NCBI GenBank assembly: GCA_029934095.1
Contig: JAOZMV010000007.1
Span: 1-18,163, forward strand
DNA length: 18,163 nucleotides
Source: Desulfuromusa sp.
Lineage (GTDB): Bacteria > Desulfobacterota > Desulfuromonadia > Desulfuromonadales > Geopsychrobacteraceae
Reading direction: 5' to 3'
In this document: positions 1-8,200 of the stretch, one piece after another
Layout of the letters: each line of letters opens with the position of its first letter
How positions within the stretch are numbered: the stretch's first letter is position 1
Notes under the pieces: generated by a model
What the model saw: the letters and a program-made list of their open reading frames with translations, nothing else
The model's database searches: none
What the model was told of the DNA's origin: nothing
Made by a program: the position numbers and the translations under genes

Positions 1-109
1 GGATCGATTTCACTTCCGTTCCGGTCAAAGCAATCCCGGCCTCAAAGGTCTCATCAATAAAATAATCGTGATAAGCCTTTTTATTGGTCGCTATAATTTT
101 GATTCCCAT
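1..109 (-). CDS. smpB: SsrA-binding protein SmpB, N-terminal part (cut by window edge)
   Basis: SmpB binds tmRNA (SsrA) and brings it to stalled ribosomes for trans-translation in the cytoplasm. Only the first 36 codons are inside the window; the gene runs off the left edge. The reverse-strand translation begins [17 protein letters not shown], continues through [13 protein letters not shown] and ends TEVKSI. This is the typical SmpB start: the N/K-rich opening, the 'A+HDY' stretch and the GTEVKS segment of the first beta strands. The ATG start is preceded by a modest purine-rich site and a good promoter about 20 bp upstream. The gene probably has its own transcript, because an inverted repeat separates it from the amidohydrolase gene upstream. 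The ssrA gene is not visible in this window. Confidence 0.93.
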   Translation of the reverse strand, partial: MGIKIIATNKKAYHDYFIDETFEAGIALTGTEVKSI

Positions 110-130
110 ATTTCTTACCAACTCAATATA

Positions 131-160
131 ATTCTAAGGTACTCTAAGCTAAGACGTTAA
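131..160 (-). promoter_or_regulatory. Predicted sigma70-type promoter of smpB
   Basis: On the minus strand a TTAACG -35 element (155-160) and a TAGAAT -10 element (131-136) are separated by 18 bp. The smpB ATG lies about 20 bp downstream, so the leader would be very short. This is a match by eye to the consensus only. Confidence 0.5.
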
Positions 161-175
161 AAAAACACATTTTTT

Positions 176-277
176 GCCGCTGATAAAATCTGATAAGGTC
201 TGATGTGAAGACCAAAAATAATAGCTCAGAGATTAAAGACCTTGATCTATCAGGTTTGATCAGATTTCATCTGCGGC
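176..277. repeat. Inverted pair of period-10 'GCCGC(T/A)GAT..' repeat arms between smpB and the amidohydrolase gene
   Basis: The left arm (176-194) and the reverse complement of the right arm (259-277) match at 17 of 19 bases. Each arm starts with GCCGC and continues as about three units of 10 bp in the style TGATNAAATC, so the arms are internally repetitive as well as inverted. The whole element would fold as a long hairpin with a 64-nt spacer. It sits 16 bp after the stop codon of the amidohydrolase gene and upstream of the smpB promoter, so it may end the pan operon transcript. I recall similar GCCGCAGAT-type intergenic repeats from deltaproteobacterial genomes, but I cannot confirm this here. 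Confidence 0.6.
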
Positions 278-292
278 TAAGATGGTTTTGAC

Positions 293-1555
293 TCAAGGGG
301 CTTGTGATTCCCCACGATGATACACCTGAACAATATCATCAGTACAGTAAGACGAAACAAAATAATCAAAAATTTCAGTTATGGCAACTGTTGTTTTTGG
401 TCGTAAAACCTGAAAACTGGCGGACTTACCAATCTCCAGAGAACCGATACTATTCTCCAGACCCAAGGCTTCGGCACCGCCCAGTGTCGCCATAGAAAAG
501 AGAGTCGGGGCATCAAGTTCACCATTGAACCAGTGGTGAGCAAAGGCCATCTCATCCCAAATGGAAAGGCTGTCACAACTGGCCAAACTGTCGGTCCCGA
601 GGGCTAACTTCACCCCGGCCCGATGGAGTTTTTCAGCTGGCGCTTTACCAACATTGAGGGTGGCATTAGAACGGGGACACAGGACCAGCCACATCTTTTT
701 ATCAGCTAAACGTTCGATTTCAGCAGGGTTCAATTGAACCCCATGCGCTAAAAGGTTTTCCGGGAACAAACCGCCCAGCTGTTCAATATACTCAACCGGC
801 CGCAATCCAGAAGCTTGCGGGATATAATTTTCCCAACCAATCTGTGGATATAACTGGCTGCCAAGACGACCGCCACCCTGCTCTACAAATTCCACTTCGT
901 CAACCGATTCGGCCAAATGGGTGGTACAGCGTATTTTCTGCTGCCGACAATAACGATAAATCCACTGCAGATAATCTTTACTGATGGAATATGGGGAGTG
1001 AGGAGAGATTCCCAACTCAACCGAACCGACAGCTTCATCTTTAAGTGCCAGAGTTAGACCATCTCGCAGCCGACAGATGACAGCCGGGTCCTGCCCCAGA
1101 GTTTCGAGAAACAGAGAACCGACCAATAGACAATCTTGATAGAGTTGGCGCGACCCATGGTGAGCAAGTATGTCACCCACGGCTCCGGTTCCGGCAGCAA
1201 GAGATTTGGCGATCCCATGGCGAAGTGAAAGCTGATACTGTTCTGCACCCAGATTTCGTTTGACCTTGATCAGATGCAATATCCAGCTGACAAAATTTTC
1301 AAGCTGTGCGGCGGCATCGACAGTTTCAGCCCATTGGGGGAAATCGGTCAATTCAAGATGGGTATGGGCGTTAACCAGCAACGGCACCAGAAGTGCATCA
1401 TGAAAATCAACAATTTCAGCTTCGGGGTTATTGCGCGTCACCTCTTTGAGAGTTCCAACTGCAGCAATTCGCCCGGCAACAACCAACAACGCCCCACCCT
1501 CTACAGGTGGAGCGTTACCTGAAACCAGATATTTTGCGGTATAGATACAATTCAA
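293..1555 (-). CDS. Amidohydrolase family protein (cytosine deaminase / SsnA-like, COG0402 type), possible aminofutalosine deaminase
   Basis: A 420-aa metal-dependent hydrolase of the amidohydrolase superfamily, probably a deaminase of an aminated ring. Visible motifs are HTHLEL (H64, H66, metal), SPHSPYS at 184-190, HLAES at 213-217, AHG with H271, the PRSNATL stretch near 294-300 and GTDS with D322 (metal/catalytic). The N- and C-terminal parts form the small beta-sandwich typical of the family. The start codon is TTG, 18 nt after the panP stop; no ATG is available between the in-frame TAA and this point, and the upstream GAG at 1568-1570 is a weak ribosome site. It is the last gene of panB-panC-panP-amidohydrolase. 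The substrate cannot be read from the sequence: the family covers guanine, cytosine, methylthioadenosine and 6-amino-6-deoxyfutalosine deaminases. The last (menaquinone synthesis) would suit an anaerobic respirer but is only a guess. Confidence 0.85.
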   Translation of the reverse strand: MNCIYTAKYLVSGNAPPVEGGALLVVAGRIAAVGTLKEVTRNNPEAEIVDFHDALLVPLLVNAHTHLELTDFPQWAETVDAAAQLENFVSWILHLIKVKRNLGAEQYQLSLRHGIAKSLAAGTGAVGDILAHHGSRQLYQDCLLVGSLFLETLGQDPAVICRLRDGLTLALKDEAVGSVELGISPHSPYSISKDYLQWIYRYCRQQKIRCTTHLAESVDEVEFVEQGGGRLGSQLYPQIGWENYIPQASGLRPVEYIEQLGGLFPENLLAHGVQLNPAEIERLADKKMWLVLCPRSNATLNVGKAPAEKLHRAGVKLALGTDSLASCDSLSIWDEMAFAHHWFNGELDAPTLFSMATLGGAEALGLENSIGSLEIGKSASFQVLRPKTTVAITEIFDYFVSSYCTDDIVQVYHRGESQAP

Positions 1556-1573
1556 AACAGTGACAATCTCATT

Positions 1574-3202
1574 TTATGCAACAATCTGCTTAATCTCTTT
1601 AATAAAATCCTGCACCTCTGTCTCTTTGACAATAGCACATTGCTCTTCAAGAACTGCAGCTAAAATCTCTTCGGTCGTCAGTGGATTTGCCAGCACGGCC
1701 CGAAAAACTGAAATCTGTTCGCCATGATAGTGGGCTGAACGCAACCGCGTCCGCGAGACAAAGGTTTTACCCGCCTCACGTTGCCGTTTTTGAACTTCCT
1801 GAGTGATTAAATCCAGCAACTGATTCACCTGCGGCAATTGTTGCTGATCCAGTTGTCCCATTTTTTCCTGTAACCAAGCGGGATTATAGCGATAGGTGAG
1901 AATATTCAGCTCGGGTGCCGTAATCAATTCAAAATTGGAATGGGCATTGATCAAGCTGGCAAATTGCCGACCCTTTTCAATCCCAAGATCGATCAGCAGT
2001 TCATACCCTTTACGCCCGATAATTGACAAACCGGCATGAACCAGCATCGCCATGCCGGGACGTGAACCTTCCAGAGTGTGGCTGCCCAGATCTTTAGAAC
2101 CATGACGTAGAATATAATTGGCGTGATGTTCAATTGCCGAGAGAGCACACGAATCTTTAAATAGCACCATCCCTGCACCCATCGGCACATAGAGCTGCTT
2201 ATGGGCATCGATGGTCACTGAATCGGCCCGTTCAATCCCCTTAAGTAGATGAGAATGAGTTTTTGAGAACAGTGTCGGGCCACCCCAGGCGGCATCAACG
2301 TGAAAATGGCAACCAATTTCTGCGGCAAAGTCGGCAAGATCTTCAAGAGGATCGATATGCCCGGTTTCGGTCGTTCCAGCAATTCCGACCAGCGCCAATG
2401 GACGAATATTCTGCTGCTGTAACTTTAAATAGGCTGACTTGAGCGCGCGCATATCGATACGACTATCAGCATCGGTATCGACCAGAACCAGATTATCCCT
2501 GCCGATCCCCAGCAGATCGACCGCCTTCCCGAGTGAATAATGGGCCCTGCGCGAAACCAGAACCGCCAGACCGTTGCAATCAAGATGCTGCAGCGCCTTG
2601 AATAAACCTTCTCTGGCAATCCCGTCAAAAGTATCGTCCGGTCCACAAAGCTGGTTTCTGGCAACCCAGAGAGCGGTTGTATTGGCGATCGTCCCACCGG
2701 AACAGAATGCCCCTAAAGCATGTTGACTGTCATGAATCCACTGGGCGTAAAAACTGTCGTCCTGATTGTAAATCAGATGGTGCAACATCGCCAGCACCTG
2801 ACGCTCCATCGGGGTGAACGCTTTCGATGTTTCAACTTTGACCAGATTCTGATTCAGCGCCGTCATGATTCTGGATAACGGCAACATAAAATAAGGGAGG
2901 GCCGAAGTCATATGGCCAATAAATCCCGGAGCCGCAGTATGGACCGATTGAGCAACCAGTTTTTGTTTTACAAAATCGGCATAGGCCGAGACAAATGAGG
3001 GTTCTTCAGGGATTTTTGAGGCAGAAAAATCATTTTCGATATCTTCGAGACTACGCTCCAGGGCAAAAATATGTTTCTGTAAAAAATCAGCAACATTTTC
3101 ACTGATGGCCTGATCAACGGCACCCAGGGTTGAATCGGGCGCCTCTGGAACGGTAAAAATTCGGTACAGATTCTGTAGATTGGCAAGAGCTGTTTCAGTC
3201 AT
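1574..3202 (-). CDS. panP: Pyridoxal-phosphate-dependent aspartate 1-decarboxylase PanP
   Basis: A 542-aa group II PLP decarboxylase, related to glutamate/tyrosine decarboxylases, that makes beta-alanine from L-aspartate for pantothenate synthesis. PLP motifs are in order: SGGTIAN at 168-174 (phosphate), HVDAAWGG at 301-308 with D303 for the pyridine nitrogen, and DAHKQLYVP with Schiff-base lysine K335. The long N-terminal region (1-140) and the length fit the PanP family, known to replace pyruvoyl PanD in some Vibrio and related bacteria. Placement directly after panC, with an 8-nt overlap (ATGACTGA), strongly supports aspartate rather than glutamate or aromatic amino acids as substrate and implies translational coupling. 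No panD is visible in the window. A general glutamate/aromatic decarboxylase is the alternative, judged unlikely from context. Confidence 0.9.
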   Translation of the reverse strand: MTETALANLQNLYRIFTVPEAPDSTLGAVDQAISENVADFLQKHIFALERSLEDIENDFSASKIPEEPSFVSAYADFVKQKLVAQSVHTAAPGFIGHMTSALPYFMLPLSRIMTALNQNLVKVETSKAFTPMERQVLAMLHHLIYNQDDSFYAQWIHDSQHALGAFCSGGTIANTTALWVARNQLCGPDDTFDGIAREGLFKALQHLDCNGLAVLVSRRAHYSLGKAVDLLGIGRDNLVLVDTDADSRIDMRALKSAYLKLQQQNIRPLALVGIAGTTETGHIDPLEDLADFAAEIGCHFHVDAAWGGPTLFSKTHSHLLKGIERADSVTIDAHKQLYVPMGAGMVLFKDSCALSAIEHHANYILRHGSKDLGSHTLEGSRPGMAMLVHAGLSIIGRKGYELLIDLGIEKGRQFASLINAHSNFELITAPELNILTYRYNPAWLQEKMGQLDQQQLPQVNQLLDLITQEVQKRQREAGKTFVSRTRLRSAHYHGEQISVFRAVLANPLTTEEILAAVLEEQCAIVKETEVQDFIKEIKQIVA

Positions 3203-4064
3203 TATTGGTGATCTCGCAAAAAGTCACAAGATGGCTATTATCAATCAATCGGGTCTTGCCGATAAAAACTGCCAATAATAGAACTGAATCAGCATCAACA
3301 CGGATCTGATCTTCCAGAGTCAACTGATGGCAGATCTGGACATAATCGATACGAGCATCGGGCTGTTGAGCGATATTTTTTTTCAATTGAGCAATAATAG
3401 CGGCACAATCGAGCTCCCCTGCGCCCACCAACTCTTTTGCCGTTGCCAGAGACTGGGACAAAACCAATGCCTGCTTGCGTTGATCCTGAGTCAGATAGAC
3501 ATTACGTGAACTCATTGCCAGGCCATCTGCCTCACGGAAAATCGGCAAGCCAAGAATTTCAACCGGCAGATTCATGTCGAGCGTCATCCGTTTGATAACC
3601 GCCAGTTGCTGAAAATCCTTATTGCCAAAGATGGCAACCTGCGGCTGAATAATATTGAATAATTTACTGACAACCGTACAAATACCCCGAAAATGACCGG
3701 GGCGACTGCTCCCACAGAGAGGTTCGCTGATCCCCTCAACGTTGACATAGGTTGCATACCCCGGTGGATATATATCTTTTGCATCAGGTGCAAAAATGAT
3801 ATCGACATCGGCTTGCTGAGCTAGCTGGCTATCTTGTTCCAAATCACGGGGGTAAACATCCAAATCCTCCCCCGGGCCAAACTGAGTTGGATTGACAAAA
3901 ATAGAGAGCACCAACAGATCACCTCGCCGGCGCCCCTCCTCGAGTAGCGACAGATGCCCCTGGTGGAGAAATCCCATGGTTGGAACAAAGCTGATTGTTT
4001 GTCCCGCAGTACGTGCAGAAACAGCTCTCTGCTGCATCTCAGTGACCGACTTAATAATATCCAT
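3195..4064 (-). CDS. panC: Pantothenate synthetase (pantoate--beta-alanine ligase)
   Basis: PanC joins pantoate and beta-alanine with ATP, via a pantoyl-adenylate, to make pantothenate in the cytoplasm. The 289-aa length is normal. Visible family motifs are VPTMGFLHQGH at 27-37, with the ATP-binding histidines H34 and H37; FVNPTQFGPGED at 56-67 (substrate binding); FGNKDFQQL at 146-154; and MSSRN at 184-188 (KMSKS-like loop). The GNKD motif has Asn where the E. coli enzyme has Glu (GEKD); I do not expect loss of activity. The ATG start lies 7 nt after the panB stop and the 3' end overlaps panP by 8 nt, so panB, panC and panP are almost certainly one transcript. Confidence 0.97.
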   Translation of the reverse strand: MDIIKSVTEMQQRAVSARTAGQTISFVPTMGFLHQGHLSLLEEGRRRGDLLVLSIFVNPTQFGPGEDLDVYPRDLEQDSQLAQQADVDIIFAPDAKDIYPPGYATYVNVEGISEPLCGSSRPGHFRGICTVVSKLFNIIQPQVAIFGNKDFQQLAVIKRMTLDMNLPVEILGLPIFREADGLAMSSRNVYLTQDQRKQALVLSQSLATAKELVGAGELDCAAIIAQLKKNIAQQPDARIDYVQICHQLTLEDQIRVDADSVLLLAVFIGKTRLIDNSHLVTFCEITNND

Positions 4065-4070
4065 AGTGAG

Positions 4071-4874
4071 CTACTTGAACGAATGTTCTGAAGTTGGAAA
4101 ATCGCCGTTTTTGACTTCTTTGATGTATTGCTCGATTCCCTCGGAAATTGTCGTGGAGATATCGGCATAGCGTTTGACAAATTTGGGTGAGTACTTATCG
4201 CAGAGACCGAGAATATCGTGAATGACCAGCACCTGACCATCACAATCAGAACCGGCACCGATTCCGATGGTTGGGATAGAAACAGATTCTGTCACCAATT
4301 TTGCCAGATCGCGTGGGATTCCCTCCAGCACCATGGCAAAGGCACCCGCCTCTTCAACGGCTTTAGCGTCAGCAAGAATCTTTCTGGCCTGTTCTTCCTC
4401 ACGCCCCTGCACCCGGAATCCCCCCATCCGGTGGATTGATTGGGGAGTGAGACCGATATGTCCGACAACCGGGATATCGATATCAACAATGGCACGAATC
4501 GTTGCAGCCATGTGTTCGCCACCCTCCAACTTAACCGCCTGCGCGCCACCCTCTTTAATCAAACGACCGGCATTCAGTCGCGCATCTCGTACATCGACCT
4601 GATAGGACATGAATGGCATATCGGTGACAATGAGTGCCTGTTGACTTCCCCGCACCACTGCTCTGGTATGGTAGAGCATCTCCTCCAGAGTCACCGGCAG
4701 AGTATTGTCATAGCCGGAAAAAACTGAACCAACCGAATCACCAACCAGAATAATATCAATGCCGACGTTATCCATGAGTTGAGCAAAAGGATAGTCGTAA
4801 GCAGTCAGAACAGTTATTTTTTCCTGTCCCTCTTTCATCAAACCGATATCAAGAATTGTCTTCCGCTGTTTCAC
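4071..4874 (-). CDS. panB: 3-methyl-2-oxobutanoate hydroxymethyltransferase (ketopantoate hydroxymethyltransferase)
   Basis: PanB transfers a hydroxymethyl group from 5,10-methylene-THF to 2-oxoisovalerate, giving ketopantoate, the first committed step to pantothenate and CoA. The 267-aa protein has the TIM-barrel motifs TAYDYP at 24-29, VGDSVG at 44-49 (metal ligand D46), TDMPF at 84-88 (metal ligand D85), KLEGG at 115-119 (metal-side E117) and the catalytic E184 in LEGIP. The start is GTG: a GAGG ribosome site (4882-4885) sits 7 nt before it and the protein opens MKQRKTILDIG, which suits the family. It is the first gene of the panB-panC-panP-amidohydrolase operon. It is preceded by a structured leader with a pan-like hairpin and a terminator-like hairpin, suggesting feedback control by transcript attenuation. 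Confidence 0.97.
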   Translation of the reverse strand: MKQRKTILDIGLMKEGQEKITVLTAYDYPFAQLMDNVGIDIILVGDSVGSVFSGYDNTLPVTLEEMLYHTRAVVRGSQQALIVTDMPFMSYQVDVRDARLNAGRLIKEGGAQAVKLEGGEHMAATIRAIVDIDIPVVGHIGLTPQSIHRMGGFRVQGREEEQARKILADAKAVEEAGAFAMVLEGIPRDLAKLVTESVSIPTIGIGAGSDCDGQVLVIHDILGLCDKYSPKFVKRYADISTTISEGIEQYIKEVKNGDFPTSEHSFK

Positions 4875-4923
4875 AGTTTTGCCTCGCTAGCAGTCTGTTG
4901 AGTGACCATAGAATGTTCGCCTG

Positions 4924-4959
4924 AAACAGAAAATGCCCATCGTCGCAACGAAAGGCACT
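4924..4959 (-). terminator. Terminator-like hairpin in the panB leader
   Basis: On the minus strand AGUGCCUUUCGU (4959-4948) pairs with ACGAUGGGCAUU (4943-4932) around the loop UGCG. There is one U-U mismatch and there are two G-U pairs. The stem runs into UUUU and then CUGUUU (4933-4924). It ends about 40 nt before the panB ribosome site. It could stop transcription before panB, or end a small leader RNA. Confidence 0.6.
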
Positions 4960-4996
4960 AACAGAGCAAAGTCGCTCTGCTTAAAAAAACAACCTT

Positions 4997-5022
4997 CCGT
5001 CCCGGTCTACAGATCCAGGCGG
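4997..5022 (-). ncRNA. pan RNA motif-like hairpin with two bulged adenosines
   Basis: The minus-strand RNA pairs CCG (5022-5020) with CGG (4999-4997), CCUGG (5019-5015) with CCGGG (5005-5001) and UC (5013-5012) with GA (5007-5006), closed by a UGUA loop. A5014 is bulged on the 5' side and A5000 on the 3' side. That gives ten pairs with one G-U. The published pan motif is a stem with two conserved bulged A residues, found in leaders of pantothenate operons in Firmicutes, Chloroflexi and deltaproteobacteria. Shape, bulges and location upstream of panB all agree. The match is from memory of the motif, not from a covariance search. Confidence 0.65.
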
Positions 5023-5101
5023 TATGTGTTCAATTCAGAATGACAACCTCACGACTCCAGTACCTGTCCCGGGTCAGCTATCATATTTTGAAATCGCACC
5101 G

Positions 5102-5130
5102 GATATAACACAGTTACTATTTTGTGTCCA
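5102..5130 (-). promoter_or_regulatory. Predicted sigma70 promoter of the pan operon
   Basis: Minus strand: TGGACA (-35, 5125-5130), a 17-bp spacer, and TATATC (-10, 5102-5107) preceded by TG in the extended -10 position. Transcription would start near 5095, which places all leader hairpins inside the transcript. Confidence 0.55.
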
Positions 5131-5180
5131 TCCCGAAACATTCACAAATTATGGTTCTCTTTTCAAGCTTAATTGACAAC

Positions 5181-5209
5181 AAAAAATGGGGCGGAAGTTA
5201 TCCGCCCCA
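5181..5209 (-). terminator. Rho-independent terminator of the glutamate dehydrogenase gene
   Basis: A perfect 9-bp stem, TGGGGCGGA (minus strand 5209-5201) against TCCGCCCCA (5195-5187), with loop TAACT, is followed by six T (5186-5181). It lies 21 nt past the stop codon of the glutamate dehydrogenase gene and just upstream of the pan operon promoter. Confidence 0.9.
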
Positions 5210-5230
5210 AATCGTTTAAAATACTGATAT

Positions 5231-8200
5231 TTATGCAGTCAACAGACTTTCCAGAGAGCGCAACAGTACCGTGAACGGATGAAAATTTCGCGGCACTTCA
5301 CTGAACAAAGCTTGCCGTAAGTTTTCAAAGGTTCTCATCTTTTGTCTTCTCTGAGAGAAATATCTCTTTGGCTTGTCTGCTGTTTCTAACGCCACCTGCT
5401 GCACAATTTTTATATTGACAGCATGGAGCGAATTAATCAGAGATTCCCGCGCACGGCGATCCCAGCTATCCAGCACTGCTACCTTCTCCAGCAACTCATA
5501 GATAGCTGCACTCTCTATTTTTTCTTCGACCAGAACTTTGATCTGCGCAAGTTGCTTCAGATTCTGCCCTGATGATTCAACCATACAGATCAAAGGCAAG
5601 AAGTCGTCCATATAATCGAGGACAGCATACCGGGAGGCAATCTCCGGGCTCAAGCCCTCATCCTGTAGCTGCAACTGTAATTGTTCACACTCTCGCCAGG
5701 AATTGGCCGGAAGAACTTGCGGTAAAAATCCTGCATACTGTTTTAGTTGATGGCTGATCCGCTCCAATTCCTGCTCAGAAGACGGAATAGCCATATTATT
5801 GACTAAAGCAGAAGAGCAGAAGAAACTCAGTAAATTTTCAAGCTTGAGTAACAGTTTATATTGCTGATCTGCAGAAATTTTATTATCCAGGGCAAAGACT
5901 GCCTGGCGAAGTTCATGCCCATCAAGAATATTATCAAAAATCAGATAAGTATTTGCAACATCAGCCTGAGGAGAACCGGTCATCCGACTGACGGTCTGCA
6001 GGAAAGCGCTCCCCGCCTGATCAATCACTCGATTGGTCAATATAGTTGCAGAAATTTCTTTGGCCAGGGGATGCCGTGTTAAGGAATCACGGTAGCGATC
6101 AATTGCCTGCTGCGGGAAATAATCGAACAGCAACTGCGAGACAACATTATTCGCCGGCAATTCAGAATCAAGCAGAGATTTAAACAGGAACATTTTGCTA
6201 TAAGCCAGCAGAACAGAGAGTTCCGGACGCAGCAAACGGTTCGGCTGTCGCGTAGAAACCTCTTTGCGACTGGGTAAAAATTCTCCACGTCGATCAAGCA
6301 ACCCAGATCGACCTAACCGATCCATTAATTCAAGATGGGGCTCTACATCTTCGCCACAACGGATTTCATCCAGAGAAAGGGAGAGGGTCTGGGTATAGTT
6401 GTTAGCAAGGACATCGAGACAGACAGTCTCCTCCATCTCGTCCAGAAAAGCATAACCCTCTTTAAGGTCTTTAACATGCCCTTCCTGACGCAACAGACGC
6501 AATAAAATTTTCAGGTTAACTTCGTGATCAGAACAGTCAACACCAGCGGAGTTATCAATGGCATCGCTATTAATATGACCACCATGCAGAGCAAATTCAG
6601 CCCGCCCAAGCTGGGTCAATCCAAGGTTTCCACCCTCACCAACAACTTTGGCACGCAGTTCCTTGCCGTCAATGCGAACCGCATCGTTAGCACGATCACC
6701 GACATCATCATTACTCTGCGTTGAAGATTTGACATAAGTACCGATACCACCATTCCAAAGCAGATCAACCTGAGCAGTCAACAGCAATTTGATCAAACCG
6801 GGAACATCAATACTCCCCTGACGAATCCCAAGCCATGCAGCGACCTGAGGAGATATGGGGATTTCTTTCAACTGACGGGAGAACACCCCACCACCCTCAG
6901 AAATCAACTCGGTATTGTAATCTTCCCAACTGGAACGGGGCAGCTCAAACATCCGCGCTCTCTCCTGATGGGAACTTTCCGGATCGGGATCTGGATCAAG
7001 GAAGATATGGCGGTGATCAAATGCCGCCAAAAGCCTGGTTTTCTTTGACAGCAACATACCATTTCCAAACACATCACCACTCATGTCACCAATACCAACA
7101 ACAGTGAAAGGTTCTGTTTGAATATCGTGCCCCAGTTCCCGGAATGACCGTTTAACACTTTCCCAGGCTCCACGGGCGGTAATCCCGAGCTCCTTATGAT
7201 CATAACCATGCGAACCGCCACTGGCAAAAGCATCACCTAACCAGAAGTCATAAGATTCACTGACAGCATTGGCAGTATCAGGCAAATGGGCCGTCCCTTT
7301 ATCGGCAGCGACAACCAGATAGGGGTCAAGGTCATCATAGGTAATAATTCCTTCAGGCTGGACAATTTCATCACCAACCCGGTTATCGGTCAGATCAAGC
7401 AAACCACGCATCAAAGTCTGATAAGCCTCGATAACAATTGCACCCATCCTGTCCCGATCAGGACTGCTCTGCTTGGTAATAAAACCACCTTTTGAGCCCT
7501 CAGGAACAATCACCGCATTCTTAGTCATCTGTGCCTTGACCAACCCGAGTATTTCGGTTCTGAAATCATCCGGTCGATCCGACCAGCGAATACCGCCACG
7601 GGCAACTTTGCCGCCACGCAGATGCAGACCTTCCATTTTTGCTGAATGAACGTAGACCTCATAAAGGGGTCGCGGAGCCGGCATATCGATAACACCAAGC
7701 GCGTTGATTTTAAAAGAGAAGAAATAATCGTCCTGCTGATATCGGAGAAAGAAATTGGTCCTGATGGTTGAGTCAATCAGGTTAAATAAAGAGCGTAAGA
7801 TTTTATCTTCGTTGGGATCACTGACGACCTCAAGAGCCGTGACCAGTTCCTGTCGAATTGGTGATAAAACTTCAAGCTCACGTGTCATTGGATCGGCTAA
7901 TTCAGTCGATGGTTTAAAGCGACCCTCAAAATAACGATAAAGGAGATGGGCAACCTTGGCGTTATTGATCAACGCATCAGCAACACTTTTCTTGGTAAAG
8001 GGGCAGCCTAATTGGAAATAATAACTGCGGTAGCCGCGAAACACGTCGATTTCACGCCAGGAGAGACCCGTCAGTGGCTGCAAACGATGCAAGTAATCAT
8101 TTTCCACATCACCATTCTTCATCGCCAGAAGAGTATCCAGCAACAGCTGCTTGATCTGCTTGAATGGCAGACTGTTAGCACCACCGGGCTTAATAGCAAA

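Larger units (their letters stand above)
4875..5095 (-). promoter_or_regulatory. Structured 5' leader of the panB operon (candidate attenuator/riboswitch)
   Basis: About 220 nt lie between the predicted transcription start (near 5095) and the panB GTG, with no credible coding gene. On the minus strand the leader carries, in order: a near-palindrome CTGACCCGGGACAG (5064-5077), the two-bulge hairpin at 4997-5022, a run of seven U (4983-4989), a CAGAGC/GCTCTG hairpin (4962-4979), a terminator-like hairpin (4932-4959) and then the panB ribosome site. This order (sensor-like hairpin, spacer, terminator, gene) is the usual layout of an attenuating leader. Whether the terminator and the upstream elements are mutually exclusive folds could not be computed here. 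It could also be a stand-alone small RNA that ends at the terminator. Confidence 0.6.

Noticed and set aside
176-277. Period-10 units considered as a CRISPR-like array
   Set aside because: The units are 10 bp, diverged and without unique spacers; no cas genes are nearby.
3821-4258. Minus-strand 145-codon ORF spanning the panB/panC junction
   Set aside because: Out-of-frame shadow; both real genes there have full conserved motifs in other frames.
4962-4979. CAGAGC/GCTCTG hairpin read as a plus-strand terminator
   Set aside because: It is followed by CTT and an A-run on the plus strand; the T-run lies on the minus strand upstream of the hairpin, the wrong side for a terminator.
4933-5043. Plus-strand 36-codon ORF opposite the panB leader (starting MPIVATKGTNRAKS)
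   Set aside because: No ribosome site, and its bases are explained by the terminator, hairpin and pan-like stem on the other strand.
4980-5130. Several GGA triplets in the panB leader considered as a CsrA-sequestering RNA
   Set aside because: Most GGA triplets lie in stems or GC-rich runs and not in hairpin loops, so the pan-motif reading explains the region better.
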